From: Succinivibrio sp.
GTDB lineage: Bacteria; Pseudomonadota; Gammaproteobacteria; Enterobacterales; Succinivibrionaceae
DNA: 64,000 nucleotides
Reading direction: 5' to 3'
Assembly (NCBI GenBank): GCA_024693025.1
Contig: JAILLS010000068.1
Location: forward strand, 1 to 64,000
Shown: positions 20,790-30,933 of the stretch, piece by piece
Layout of the letters: each line of letters starts with the position of its first letter
Position numbering within the stretch: position 1 is the stretch's first letter
The notes under the pieces: model-generated
What the model was told of the DNA's origin: nothing
Database searches by the model: none
Seen by the model: the letters and a program-made list of their open reading frames with translations, nothing else
Translations under genes and position numbers: made by a program

Positions 20790-21302
20790 ATGAGCAAAGC
20801 ATTTGTTGCAATCATTATGGGGTCAGATTCGGATCTGCCCACCATGGAAAAAACCCTGGAGGTTTTAAAACAGTTTGAGATCCCTTATGAGGTCAGGGTG
20901 GCTTCGGCCCATCGTACTCCTGATCTGGTGGCCTCCTATGTCACAGATGCTGAACAGCGCGGCTGCGCGGTATTTATCGGCGCTGCCGGTATGGCGGCGC
21001 ATCTTGCCGGCGCCATTGCGGCCAGAACCACGCGCCCGGTCATCGGTGTACCGTGCAAGGGCGGTATCGTGGACGGTGTAGATGCTCTTTATTCTACCGT
21101 ACAGATGCCTGGCGGCATTCCGGTGGCTACTGTCGCAGTAGGCAGTGCCGGGGCGAAAAATGCCGCCTACCTCGCAGCCCAGATCCTCTCTTTAAGTGAT
21201 CCGGAGCTTGATAAGAGAGTTAAAGCCGACCGCCAAAAGGCCAGTGAAGCAATTCTCAAGAAGAATGAGGCCTTACAGGAAAGGTTAGGCAAGCTTGATT
21301 AA
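20790..21302 (+). CDS. purE: N5-carboxyaminoimidazole ribonucleotide mutase
   Basis: MSKAFVAIIMGSDSDLPTMEKT; start chosen at ATG 20790 downstream of an AGGAG. Confidence 0.95.
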   Translation: MSKAFVAIIMGSDSDLPTMEKTLEVLKQFEIPYEVRVASAHRTPDLVASYVTDAEQRGCAVFIGAAGMAAHLAGAIAARTTRPVIGVPCKGGIVDGVDALYSTVQMPGGIPVATVAVGSAGAKNAAYLAAQILSLSDPELDKRVKADRQKASEAILKKNEALQERLGKLD

Positions 21303-21900
21303 ACTTACTGATTCTATAGCCATGCTCAGTCAGAGCATCCGCTCTGGCGGAGTGGTGGTCTGTCCTACCGAGGGGGTCTACGGACTGAGCTGCGACCCGC
21401 GCTCTCCTGAGGCCGTAGAGCGGCTTATTGCCTTAAAAAAGCGCTCTTTGAGCAAGGGCCTCATTCTGGTCGGACAGAGCCTCGAGCAGCTTAGCTCCTA
21501 TGTGGATTTTGAGAGGCTCACCGCTGCAGATCATTTGCTGTTCAGACAGCACTGGCCAGGTCCTGTCACCTTTATTCTGCCTCTGCAGCAGGGCTGTTCC
21601 AAACTTATCTCAGGTGAACATAATTCAGCTGCCATCAGAATCACCGCCTTCCCTACGCTGCGTGAAATCTGCAGACAGGTAGGAGGACCTATAATTTCGA
21701 CCTCGGCAAATTTTTCAGGCGAAGAGGCCGTGAGTGAGTTTGCCAAGCTTAATCAGGAGCTGCTGGGCAGGGTCGATCTCTGCCTGCAGCTGCCCTGCGG
21801 AGGCTTATGCGAGCCTACTGCCATCTACGATACCCTCAGGCAGAAGCTGTTAAGACCTTCTGCACACTGGAATTCTTTGAACCAACAGGAGCCATTATGA
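21295..21900 (+). CDS. tsaC: L-threonylcarbamoyladenylate synthase, Sua5/YciO/YrdC family
   Basis: 201 aa; TEGVYGLSCDP, KKRSLSKGLILV, WPGPVTFILP, ISTSANFSGE; TTG start overlapping purE stop. Confidence 0.92.
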   Translation: MIKLTDSIAMLSQSIRSGGVVVCPTEGVYGLSCDPRSPEAVERLIALKKRSLSKGLILVGQSLEQLSSYVDFERLTAADHLLFRQHWPGPVTFILPLQQGCSKLISGEHNSAAIRITAFPTLREICRQVGGPIISTSANFSGEEAVSEFAKLNQELLGRVDLCLQLPCGGLCEPTAIYDTLRQKLLRPSAHWNSLNQQEPL

Positions 21901-22709
21901 GTGATAAATACGCAGTCTGCGGCAATCCCATTGCCCATTCCCGATCCCCGCAAATCCACAGTTTCTTTGCCAAGACTCTCAAGGATGATCTGACCTATAC
22001 CACCCTTCTGGTTCCTCCCGGGAAATTTAAAGAGACGGTGGATGACTTTGTCTCCAAAGGAGGCAAGGGGCTGAATATTACCGTGCCGTGCAAGCTTGAA
22101 GCCTGCGCCTACGCTGATGAACTAAGTCCCTATGCCAAGGCGGCAGGAGCTGTAAACGTCCTCAAATTCAATCAGGATGGCTCAGTGTTTGGTGATAATA
22201 CGGATGGACGAGGGTTTATCTATGATCTCAAGCGTCTAAACCTGCCTATCCGGGGGCAGAAAGTACTGCTGCTGGGTGCAGGAGGAGCTGCGCAGGGACT
22301 GATTAAGCCTGTTTTTGAAGAACAGCCACTGGAGGTTACCATCGTCAATCGTACCCCACAGAAGGCAGAAAAAATCGCTGCAGAGTGCGGATATCCTTTA
22401 CAGGTGACAGGCTATGAGCAGTTAACGGCAGGGTATGATCTGGTGGTTAACTGTACCTCAACCAGCCTCAGACATGAACTGCCGCCGGTTCCGCAGGAGG
22501 TACTGCGTCACTGCAAGGTAGCATATGATCTGATGTATGCAACAGACGAGGAGACCAGCTTTGTCGCCGAGGCCCGTTCCCTGGGAGTGCCACACTGCAT
22601 TGACGGTCTGGGTATGCTGATTGCGCAGGCAGCTCTGACTTATGCCCTGTGGCGGGGAAAGACTCCGGATGTAAACTTAAGCATCGAGCATTTCCGCTCT
22701 CATGCTTAA
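21897..22709 (+). CDS. aroE: Shikimate dehydrogenase (NADP+)
   Basis: MSDKYAVCGNPIAHSRSPQIHSFFA, LNITVPCK, LLLGAGGAAQG; ATG at 21897 overlaps tsaC stop. Confidence 0.95.
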   Translation: MSDKYAVCGNPIAHSRSPQIHSFFAKTLKDDLTYTTLLVPPGKFKETVDDFVSKGGKGLNITVPCKLEACAYADELSPYAKAAGAVNVLKFNQDGSVFGDNTDGRGFIYDLKRLNLPIRGQKVLLLGAGGAAQGLIKPVFEEQPLEVTIVNRTPQKAEKIAAECGYPLQVTGYEQLTAGYDLVVNCTSTSLRHELPPVPQEVLRHCKVAYDLMYATDEETSFVAEARSLGVPHCIDGLGMLIAQAALTYALWRGKTPDVNLSIEHFRSHA

Positions 22710-23460
22710 GGTTAAACTTGAGCGTCAGCTCTGTACTGAGGAAGAGCAGGCTCTGGCCTGTCTAAAACCCGAGCTTGGCGGTGAAGCCTGCTTCTGTCTG
22801 CAGCTTAGTGCCGAGAAAACTATTATAAGCTGTGAGTCCTGCGAGCTTAACTTCAAGCCCTGGTGGATAGATCTGCTGCAGCCTAAACTGCTCACCCGCT
22901 CGAGGCTCTCAAGCCGTAAAACCGAGGCGGTTGCACATGCGGTTTTAGGTTCGCTCCCGGAGCCTTTAGTCTATGATGCCACCGCAGGTTTAGGCCGCGA
23001 TGCGCTGATCCTGCAGTCTGCCGGGGCCAGAGTCTGGATGTTTGAACGCAATCCTGTAATTTACTTATTGTTATATGATGCTTTAATTAGAGCACAGCAC
23101 TCTTCTTTAGCCTCTCAGCTCAAACATGGTCTGCCGCGCCTGATGCCTTTTGGCACCCTGGTGGAGCAGGCAAAGCTGCTGCCAGCACCTGATGCAATCT
23201 ATTATGATCCCATGTTTCCAAGCCGCACCAAAAGCGCTCTGGTAAAAAAGGAGATGCAGCTGTTTCATTATTTAGCCGGAGCAGATCCTGATACGCAGGA
23301 CTATCTAAAACAGCTGGGCACTTTAGGGAGCAGACGGCTGGTGCTCAAGCGGCCGCAGCATGCCTCGCGTGAGATGCTTAGCGGTTTTTCGCAGTTCAGT
23401 ATCGATGGCAAGGCCTGCCGTTATGACTGCTATCAGCCAGTAACTGCTGACAGGACCTAG
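22702..23460 (+). CDS. rsmJ: 16S rRNA (guanine(1516)-N(2))-methyltransferase
   Basis: 252 aa; VYDATAGLGRDALILQSAGARVWMFERNPV, DAIYYDPMFP. Confidence 0.9.
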   Translation: MLKVKLERQLCTEEEQALACLKPELGGEACFCLQLSAEKTIISCESCELNFKPWWIDLLQPKLLTRSRLSSRKTEAVAHAVLGSLPEPLVYDATAGLGRDALILQSAGARVWMFERNPVIYLLLYDALIRAQHSSLASQLKHGLPRLMPFGTLVEQAKLLPAPDAIYYDPMFPSRTKSALVKKEMQLFHYLAGADPDTQDYLKQLGTLGSRRLVLKRPQHASREMLSGFSQFSIDGKACRYDCYQPVTADRT

Positions 23461-24219
23461 CTAGTCAGCATCGAGCGGCGCAAAGCCCGAGTCGATCAGC
23501 AGCGGATTGAGGTTGGCGCTGTCGAGCAGGAGCTGATAAAAAGTCTCGGCTGCCTCAGGCTCCTGCGGGGCTTTAGCCTTGATGATGTAGTAGAGCAGAT
23601 CAGGGGCACTGCTTCTTGGAACTTCCCAGTAGGAGCCTTCAAGCCTTCCACTGGCACTGAGCGCTAGAGGCTTAGAGATCAGGCCGCACTGCACCAGGCC
23701 TTCTTTGACCATGGAGTACACCAGATATTCATGCTCGCTTGTATAGACCCTGCTCTGAATGTGCCGTTTAACTGCAGCAAGATCCCGATTGAAGACCTTA
23801 TGCGAAGCAAAGCCTACCGGAGTAAGACGGGGATCGGCAAGTGCCAGAGATGAGATCTTAGCCTCGGTCGGTGCGTTATACGAGCTTTGAATCAGATCCG
23901 GATCCGGTGACCAGAGGATCAGCGGGGCGCGGAAAAGCGCCTTGAAACTGTAGGGATCTGTGAGATCGGCGCGGGTGAGCAGAATGGGTAGCTTTTCCTC
24001 ATCACTAAGCAGGAGATCGCAGGTGAGATGCTTATTGACCAGCTTAGAGTAGAGATCGGCTGAGGTAGCATAATTAACCTGATATTCAAGCGCTGTGTGA
24101 TCATGCAGACCCTCGAGCACAGCATAGAGCTGCGGTACAGCGCAGACCGCAAGCTCTGCCTGAGCCAGGGTGCTCAGAGCGGCAACAGCACAGGCTACCC
24201 CAAATCTTATACTCAGCAT
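23461..24219 (-). CDS. ModA-like periplasmic substrate-binding protein, orphan
   Basis: 252 aa, signal peptide (…ALSTLAQA), ModA-like layout (CDLLLSDEEKLPILL, YSFKALFRAPLILWS, PVGFASHKVF). Confidence 0.55.
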   Translation of the reverse strand: MLSIRFGVACAVAALSTLAQAELAVCAVPQLYAVLEGLHDHTALEYQVNYATSADLYSKLVNKHLTCDLLLSDEEKLPILLTRADLTDPYSFKALFRAPLILWSPDPDLIQSSYNAPTEAKISSLALADPRLTPVGFASHKVFNRDLAAVKRHIQSRVYTSEHEYLVYSMVKEGLVQCGLISKPLALSASGRLEGSYWEVPRSSAPDLLYYIIKAKAPQEPEAAETFYQLLLDSANLNPLLIDSGFAPLDAD

Positions 24220-24220
24220 C

Positions 24221-26053
24221 CTATTCTACCGTGACCGATTTGGCTAAATTACGCGGCTGATCCACATCCGTACCGTTGATGAGGGCACAGTGGTAGGCCA
24301 GAAGCTGCAGCGGGATAGTATAGAGGATCGGCTGCAGTACCTCTGGGGCATTGATGATACTGACAAATTTGGTCTGTTCATCATGCTGGAATACTTCCTG
24401 GGGAGTACCGAAAATATACAGTCTGCCGCCGCGGGCGCGTACTTCCTCGATATTGGAGACCAGCTTGCCGATCAGCGCATTATCCGGGGCTACCACGACC
24501 ACCGGCATATCCTGGTCGATAAGGGCGATAGGTCCATGCTTGAGTTCGCCAGCAGCATAACCTTCAGCATGAATATAGCTGATTTCCTTAAGCTTGAGGG
24601 CACCTTCGAGCGCAATCGGATACATAATGCCGCGGCCGAGGAACAGACAGTGATGCTTGCCGGCAAACTGTTCGGCAAGAGCACTGACCTGCTCATCGCA
24701 GGTTAAGACCTGTTTGGTCAGCTCCGGCAGCGTAGCGATTTCCTTGAGCAGCGCGCTGACGGTACTCTCCTTAAGATACTGCCGCTGTTTGCCGATGAGA
24801 ATGGCCAGGAGCAGAAGACAGAGCAGCTGGGTGGTAAAGGCCTTGGTTGAAGCTACCCCAATTTCACTGCCGGCTCTGGTGAAGAAGACATAGTCAGACT
24901 CTCTGACCAGCGATGAACCGTTGACGTTGCAGATACACAGGGTTTTGCTGTAGCCCTGTGCCTTGGCCAGCCGCAGAGAGGCCAGCGTATCGGCAGTCTC
25001 GCCTGACTGCGAGATGGTAATAAATAAGGAATGCGGTCTGACCACAGCCTTGCGGTAACGGTATTCTGAGGCAATCTCCACGGAGGTTGTAATGCCGGTC
25101 AGCTCTTCAAGCCAGTATTTGCCGACCAGTCCTGCATGATAGGAAGTTCCGCAGGCCACAATTTTTATCTGTTCAAGCTGATTGAGGAAAGCGGCATCCA
25201 GTCCCTGGATGGCCTCAGGATTCAGACCTGCGTCACTCAGCCGTCCCATCAGGGTATTGGCCAGAGCCTGAGGCTGTTCAAAGATCTCCTTCTGCATAAA
25301 GTGCCGGTACTGGCCTTTGGAGATACTCTCAAGATCAAGCGGTGATTCCACACTGTCCTTATGGACAGGCTGACCCTGAGCATCAAAGATCTCAATCCTT
25401 GAGGCGCCAAGACAGACTACCTCACCATCATCAAGATAGATGAAGCGATGGGTGACAGGCAAAAGCGCCAGCACGTCCGAGGCGATGAAATTCTCTTCTA
25501 TGCCTACCCCAACCACTAAAGGAGCACCCTGCCGTGCCGCATAGAGGCGGTCAGGATGGTTTCTGTCAATTAAGGCAATGGCATAGGAGCCGCGTACCTG
25601 AGCTAAGGCCTTGAATAAAGCCGCCTGCAAATCCCCGGCTGTTTCCTGCTGACATTTATGGATCAGGCAGAGCAGCACCTCGGTATCGGTCTGGGACTTA
25701 AAGCTGTAGCCTACCTTGATCAGCTCGGCTTTGAGGGTATCAAAATTTTCGATGATGCCGTTATGCACCAGCGCAAGATTTTCATGCAGGTGCGGATGAG
25801 CGTTGACGAGGGTGGCGCCGCCATGGGTAGCCCAGCGGGTGTGAGCAATGCCCAGAGTTCCAGGGCAATGATGGGTGGCTACCTGCTCCTTGAGACTTTC
25901 AACCTTGGCAATGGTCTTTTCCACATAAAACTGACCTTCAGCTAAGGTACATACCCCGGCACTGTCATAGCCACGATATTCCAGTCTGCTCAAACCTTCA
26001 AGCAGGATCGGCGCGACCTGGCGCTGGGCAATCGCCCCTACAATTCCGCACAT
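24221..26053 (-). CDS. glmS: Glutamine--fructose-6-phosphate aminotransferase
   Basis: 610 aa; MCGIVGAIAQR, SGETADTLASLR, C-terminal PRNLAKSVTVE. Confidence 0.98.
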   Translation of the reverse strand: MCGIVGAIAQRQVAPILLEGLSRLEYRGYDSAGVCTLAEGQFYVEKTIAKVESLKEQVATHHCPGTLGIAHTRWATHGGATLVNAHPHLHENLALVHNGIIENFDTLKAELIKVGYSFKSQTDTEVLLCLIHKCQQETAGDLQAALFKALAQVRGSYAIALIDRNHPDRLYAARQGAPLVVGVGIEENFIASDVLALLPVTHRFIYLDDGEVVCLGASRIEIFDAQGQPVHKDSVESPLDLESISKGQYRHFMQKEIFEQPQALANTLMGRLSDAGLNPEAIQGLDAAFLNQLEQIKIVACGTSYHAGLVGKYWLEELTGITTSVEIASEYRYRKAVVRPHSLFITISQSGETADTLASLRLAKAQGYSKTLCICNVNGSSLVRESDYVFFTRAGSEIGVASTKAFTTQLLCLLLLAILIGKQRQYLKESTVSALLKEIATLPELTKQVLTCDEQVSALAEQFAGKHHCLFLGRGIMYPIALEGALKLKEISYIHAEGYAAGELKHGPIALIDQDMPVVVVAPDNALIGKLVSNIEEVRARGGRLYIFGTPQEVFQHDEQTKFVSIINAPEVLQPILYTIPLQLLAYHCALINGTDVDQPRNLAKSVTVE

Positions 26054-26149
26054 GTTTTATCCCTCTAACAGCTGTTCGTTATACATTTTTAATATACCAA
26101 GGTTTTTTGAGCCTGCCTATCAAACCAGCAATTTTTTTGCAGGTCGTCC

Positions 26150-27538
26150 TTAGGATTTCTTCTTGGTGGGTCTTGGAAAATTGGGAATAATGGTATCCTT
26201 AGCTCTGGTGACCACCAGGGCATTTTCCGGGATCCTAAGCCTATGAGTCACAGTTGTTCCGGCTCCGATCGTCACTCCCTTGGGAATTGTAACGGGGGCG
26301 ACCAGCTGGGTATCTGAACCGACAAAAACCTCATCTCCGATTTCAGTACGGAATTTATTGGCGCCGTCATAATTACAGGTGATGGTACCAGCTCCGATAT
26401 TGACATTGACCCCGATGGTGGCATCGCCAAGATAGCTTAAATGTCCGGCCTTGGTATCAGCCTTGAGGGTGGATTTCTTCACCTCGACAAAGTTGCCCAC
26501 ATGTACTCTGTCCTCGAGCACTGAGCCTGGTCTGATTCTGGCAAACGGACCTACGGTGGTGGCCTGCTTAAGCTCGGAGCCCTCGATAACCGTATAAGGG
26601 GAGAGTACCGTCTTATCGCCGATGACACAGTCCCTGAGCACGCAGCCAGGTCCGATGCTGACCTCATTACCGAGCTTTACCTCGCCTTCAAAAACGCAGT
26701 TTATATCGATAAAACAATCTGTTCCACAGCTTAGCGAGCCGCGCAGATCAAAGCGCTTCGGATCTGCAAACATCACCCCGGCCTCCATCAGCCTGAGCGC
26801 CTGCATCTGCTGGTAGAGGCGTTCTACCTGGCTGAGCTGAACCTTGGAGTTAACCCCCTGGAAGAAATCAAAATTATCACAGACCTCGAGGCTGACCTGC
26901 TTGTGCTCCTGCACCAGCATGCCGGCCAGATCGGTCAGATAATATTCGCCCTGGGCATTGTTATTGCCAAGTTTAGGCAGATAAGTCTTAAGAATCTCAC
27001 AGGGAGCGGCGATGATGCCGGTATTGACTTCTCTGATCTGCTTTTCCTCGGCTGAGGCATCCTTTTCTTCAACGATCTTCTCAAGCTGATCCTGACGGCG
27101 GACAATACGTCCATAGCCAAAGGGATTAGGCGCAAGAGAGGTCAGAACGATCAGCGCCTGATCCGTAAGTTTACAGGTGAGATCCTTTAAGGTCTGTGCC
27201 GGGGTAAGCGGCGTATCGCCATAGAGCACAAGCACTTTTGCGTCAGCTGCGATCAGGGGCAGTGCCTGTAAAACGGCATGTCCCGTGCCGAGCTGCTCGT
27301 GCTGAATCACGGTGTCGGTAAGATTCTGCAGCTCAGGTGGCAGGGTATGGAGCATCTCTTCGACCTTCGCGGCGCCATGTCCGAGCACCACATGAATTTT
27401 ACGTGGTTCAAGTTGGGCGGCAGTCTCGATCACATGCTGTAACAATGGTTTACCTGCAAGCTTATGCAGGACTTTAGGTAAGCTGCTGTGCATACGTTTA
27501 CCCATACCCGCAGCTAAAATAACAACTTCAAGACCCAT
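26150..27538 (-). CDS. glmU: Bifunctional UDP-GlcNAc pyrophosphorylase / glucosamine-1-phosphate N-acetyltransferase
   Basis: VILAAGMGKRMHSSLPKVLHKLAGKP; left-handed beta-helix repeats at C-terminus. Start set at MGLEVVIL (ORF track begins 15 codons upstream). Confidence 0.97.
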   Translation of the reverse strand: MGLEVVILAAGMGKRMHSSLPKVLHKLAGKPLLQHVIETAAQLEPRKIHVVLGHGAAKVEEMLHTLPPELQNLTDTVIQHEQLGTGHAVLQALPLIAADAKVLVLYGDTPLTPAQTLKDLTCKLTDQALIVLTSLAPNPFGYGRIVRRQDQLEKIVEEKDASAEEKQIREVNTGIIAAPCEILKTYLPKLGNNNAQGEYYLTDLAGMLVQEHKQVSLEVCDNFDFFQGVNSKVQLSQVERLYQQMQALRLMEAGVMFADPKRFDLRGSLSCGTDCFIDINCVFEGEVKLGNEVSIGPGCVLRDCVIGDKTVLSPYTVIEGSELKQATTVGPFARIRPGSVLEDRVHVGNFVEVKKSTLKADTKAGHLSYLGDATIGVNVNIGAGTITCNYDGANKFRTEIGDEVFVGSDTQLVAPVTIPKGVTIGAGTTVTHRLRIPENALVVTRAKDTIIPNFPRPTKKKS

Positions 27539-27616
27539 CTTAATTTCAGCATCACTATTCTTTAGTAAACGCTGCCTCCTCATTAAAAATCGTTAGTAGG
27601 TTCTCATGCAGCCGGT

Positions 27617-28399
27617 TTAGGCAGGCTGCCGTTTAAAACTTCTATACATTAAATATAAACCTAAAAGCACAAATGGAATACTTAAAAGCGCACCTAAATT
27701 AAGACCTAAGCCCAGATCATAATCAGCCTGCTCAAGCTTATAAGGTTCAATCAGCATGCGCGCCAGGAACACCAGCACCAGCAGTTCTCCGGTAATAAAG
27801 CCGCTGCCGCGAGTTTTTATCTTTAGATAACAGCACAATAGTATCATAAAGGTGCCTAAATAGGCCGCCGCCTCATAGAGCTGTACAGGATGACGCGGGA
27901 AGTCTTCGCCTAAGGAGGCGAAGATCACCCCATAATCACCCGCGCTTGGGATCCCTAAAATTTCGGCATTGCAGAAATTGCCCAGTCTTATCATGACGCA
28001 GACGAGGGCAATCGGGATGCTCAGCATGTCTGCAAGCTCTAGAAAACCATATTTCTTTTTGCGTACAAAGAGATAAATTGACAGCATGACCCCGATGGTG
28101 CCGCCATGGCTGGCAAGACCGCCTTTCCAGATCTTGAGGATCTCCAGCGGATGGCTTAGATAGAAGTCCGGTTCATAAAAGAAGCAGTGACCAAGTCTGG
28201 CACCAATCACCGTACCGATAAACAGGTAGACGAGCAGCTGATCAAGATCGGCTGTCGCATAATGCTTACGCCTGAAAAAATACTGCATCATAAAGTAGCC
28301 GATAATAAAGCCGCCTGAAAACAGGACGCCATACCAGCGCACTTCAAGAGGACCAAGGGCAAAGGCGAGAGGGGAAATAGTGGAAACAAACATATGCAA
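27617..28399 (-). CDS. lgt: Prolipoprotein diacylglyceryl transferase
   Basis: 260 aa; EVRWYGVLFSGGFIIGY, GARLGHCFFYEPDFYL, GGLASHGGTIGV, RLGNFCNAEI. Confidence 0.96.
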   Translation of the reverse strand: MHMFVSTISPLAFALGPLEVRWYGVLFSGGFIIGYFMMQYFFRRKHYATADLDQLLVYLFIGTVIGARLGHCFFYEPDFYLSHPLEILKIWKGGLASHGGTIGVMLSIYLFVRKKKYGFLELADMLSIPIALVCVMIRLGNFCNAEILGIPSAGDYGVIFASLGEDFPRHPVQLYEAAAYLGTFMILLCCYLKIKTRGSGFITGELLVLVFLARMLIEPYKLEQADYDLGLGLNLGALLSIPFVLLGLYLMYRSFKRQPA

Positions 28400-28694
28400 A
28401 GTTTAACTGATATCTGTAAAAAATCTAATAAAAAATAACCGGTTAATTTTACCCGATTCAGCTTGGGGATCCATGTTTTCTCATGCTCCCCAGCGCCTGA
28501 AGTCCTGTCTCACTTGAAGATAAAGGCTTATGCCAAGACAGCTTACACGGCAAATTTGCAAGGGCGGTGCAGACTTGAAGTTAAAATCACGAATGCGTGC
28601 CTAAAAGCGCGGTGAAGATCAGAAAACAATTATAATTTTTTGCTAAAATTAACCTGAATATGTCTAGAAACAATTGTAACATTTAGGAATCAAG

Positions 28695-29228
28695 ATGCTA
28701 GTTGCCAGCGAATCTTTATGTGCTGCCTGCGGAATTGTCCTGTTCGGATTAGGCCTGCTGTGCATCTTTATCCCGCGGCATTTTAAATTCGGGGTGCTGA
28801 CTCTGCTCCTCGGAGATTTTTTCTTTGTCCTCGCCATTGCCTATCCGCGCCGCATTTATGATTTTCTGACCTGGTGGGGCTTTGATCATAGTTATTTAGA
28901 GCAGCCCAAGCTGGTGGCAGGAGGGCTCTGCGGCCTTATCATCTTTGCTCTCTGGTATGCGCTGTTCAGGCTGTTCACCAGGGTGCTGTTCCGCAGGGTC
29001 GATGTGGCCAACACGGCGCAGCATAATATTCCGCCTGAGGAACTGCCGATCAATCGTCAGGAAAATGATGATCGCAGATTTGCCCTGGATATTATCGATA
29101 AACATTTCTTTAAAAAAAGTATGCGCGTCAAAAACTCCCGCAAACTGTTAAGAAAATATGATGAATTTGGCGATGCAACCTCTCCTTCTAGTCAGGACAC
29201 CGAGCACTCTGAATCGGCCAAGCCTTAG
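28695..29228 (+). CDS. Hypothetical membrane protein
   Basis: 177 aa; three hydrophobic segments then a charged cytoplasmic-type tail; no family recognised. Confidence 0.6.
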   Translation: MLVASESLCAACGIVLFGLGLLCIFIPRHFKFGVLTLLLGDFFFVLAIAYPRRIYDFLTWWGFDHSYLEQPKLVAGGLCGLIIFALWYALFRLFTRVLFRRVDVANTAQHNIPPEELPINRQENDDRRFALDIIDKHFFKKSMRVKNSRKLLRKYDEFGDATSPSSQDTEHSESAKP

Positions 29229-30029
29229 GTGAGAAGCTTCATGTTCAGCGAACTTGCAGTGGGGAGAATTGCCGATCTGATGGCGCTTGAATCCATAGAT
29301 CAGAGGCTTTTTGACTATGCGGCTAGGTTTAAGGGCAAAAGACGTGAAAGTTTTCTTGCAAGCCGCATCTTGCTGTTATTACTTCTAAAAAAAGTCTATC
29401 CTCAGCTAGAACAGCTGCCTAAAATGCTGCTTATGCAGTATGGCAAACCTTATTTTTCTGATTTTAAATGCTATTTTAATCTTACCCATTCAGCGAGCAG
29501 TGCCATTGCCTATATTTCAGATGTGAGCCCCTGTGCGGTGGATCTCGAGTTCTTAAAGCCGCGCTATAATTTTGATGGCCTGAAAAACAAAGTGTTAGGG
29601 CCTGGAGAATGGCCCTATTTCAACGCCGTGGCTGAGAACGTGCAGCTTGAGACTTTTACTGCGCTGTGGACCATTCGTGAATGTGTCTTAAAACTCTCCG
29701 GGCGCGGCTTAGGCGGCTTAAGTCAGATTGAAATAGATCTGGCGCAAAAGAGCATGCGCTGTCCGGATAATCAGTCCGCTCTCATTCACTGTGTGAGATT
29801 TGATGACTATCTTGAGGGCAAGCCTAGCTTCTGCTCCTATTCTGAACCGCTTGGCGAGAGTACCCACAGTCCTGAGGAAGAGCTGGTAGGTCAGGAGAGC
29901 GGCTCTGCCTGTCTCCCGCAGGAGCCCTTCAGTCAGGGACATCGGGGCTTCTGGCAGTTTAAAGCAGGAGAGCTTGAGGCCTTTGAGCAGCCGCGAGCCG
30001 TGATGTGCTTAAGGCTTAATGCTGATTAG
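29229..30029 (+). CDS. 4'-phosphopantetheinyl transferase superfamily protein
   Basis: 266 aa; CAVDLEFLKPR, FTALWTIRECVLKLSGRGLGG (WxxKE-like) motifs. Confidence 0.8.
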   Translation: MRSFMFSELAVGRIADLMALESIDQRLFDYAARFKGKRRESFLASRILLLLLLKKVYPQLEQLPKMLLMQYGKPYFSDFKCYFNLTHSASSAIAYISDVSPCAVDLEFLKPRYNFDGLKNKVLGPGEWPYFNAVAENVQLETFTALWTIRECVLKLSGRGLGGLSQIEIDLAQKSMRCPDNQSALIHCVRFDDYLEGKPSFCSYSEPLGESTHSPEEELVGQESGSACLPQEPFSQGHRGFWQFKAGELEAFEQPRAVMCLRLNAD

Positions 30030-30933
30030 GCTGAGGCTTCTGCAGTTTTTCAGCCTGACTGCAGGCTTTGGCATTGCCTAGGGTACAGGCCTTCTCATAA
30101 TATTCGAGTGCCTGTTCTGTCTCTCTGTTGCTTTCATAGAGACTGGCTGCGTTAAAGCAGCCCTGCATATTCAGACCGGCGCAGGCCTGCTCAAAACATT
30201 GTTTTGCCTGCTTTTCATCCTTACTGACCAGCTTGCCCATTAAGTAGACTGCGCCCTGATTGTTGCAGCCCTGTGCATAGTTAAGTTCACAGGAGCGTTT
30301 GACATAGTGCAGGGCGAGGTCCTGATTAGCCTTAACCTGCTTGCCCTCAGTATACAGGGTAAATAACAGATTGCAGCTCTCACCGTCGCCAAGCTGGCAG
30401 GCTTTGGTATAGGCATCAATTGCCTCTGTCCAGTTATTCTGACTGGCCCAGATTCCGCCAAGATAGAGACAGCCCGGAGCATCATCGCCCTGACAGGCAA
30501 GCTCCAGCAGCTTTGCACCATGTTCTGTATTAAGGAGTACCCCGTTGCCCGAGGCATAAAGATAGCCTGCCGCCGAGCAGCCCCTGAGCTCTCCTAGGGT
30601 GCAGGCCTTCTCATATAACTGGGCGGCCTGCGCAAGATTCTGAGAGCAACCAAGACCATTGGCATTCAGCGTGGCCTGATTCATACAGCCTAAGCCAAGA
30701 TTAAGGGCACAGGCGCGCTGAAAATAGGTATAAGCGGTATCGTCCTCCTCAGCAAAGCCTGCCTGTCCGGTCAGATAGTAAGAGCCTAATTCATTGCAGG
30801 CAGAAGCCTGACCTTTGACACAGTGATCTTTAAGCAGACCGGGGTCCTGCTCACTATCCTGCGTCTTGGCGAATGTCGCAGTGCCAAGCATGAGCAGCAG
30901 CGCACTGAGGAGCGCTAACTGATAATGATGCAT
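30016..30933 (-). CDS. Secreted cysteine-rich Sel1-like repeat protein (Hcp-like)
   Basis: 305 aa; signal peptide (…LGTATFA), repeated AC-x7-8-GC pairs such as KACTLGELRGC, RACALNLGLGC, KACQLGDGESC. Confidence 0.8.
   Translation of the reverse strand: MHHYQLALLSALLLMLGTATFAKTQDSEQDPGLLKDHCVKGQASACNELGSYYLTGQAGFAEEDDTAYTYFQRACALNLGLGCMNQATLNANGLGCSQNLAQAAQLYEKACTLGELRGCSAAGYLYASGNGVLLNTEHGAKLLELACQGDDAPGCLYLGGIWASQNNWTEAIDAYTKACQLGDGESCNLLFTLYTEGKQVKANQDLALHYVKRSCELNYAQGCNNQGAVYLMGKLVSKDEKQAKQCFEQACAGLNMQGCFNAASLYESNRETEQALEYYEKACTLGNAKACSQAEKLQKPQPNQH

Noticed and set aside
26054-26149. Possible glmS ribozyme upstream of glmS
   Set aside because: The 96-nt interval is too short and lacks recognisable ribozyme core; a ribozyme is not expected in this bacterial group.
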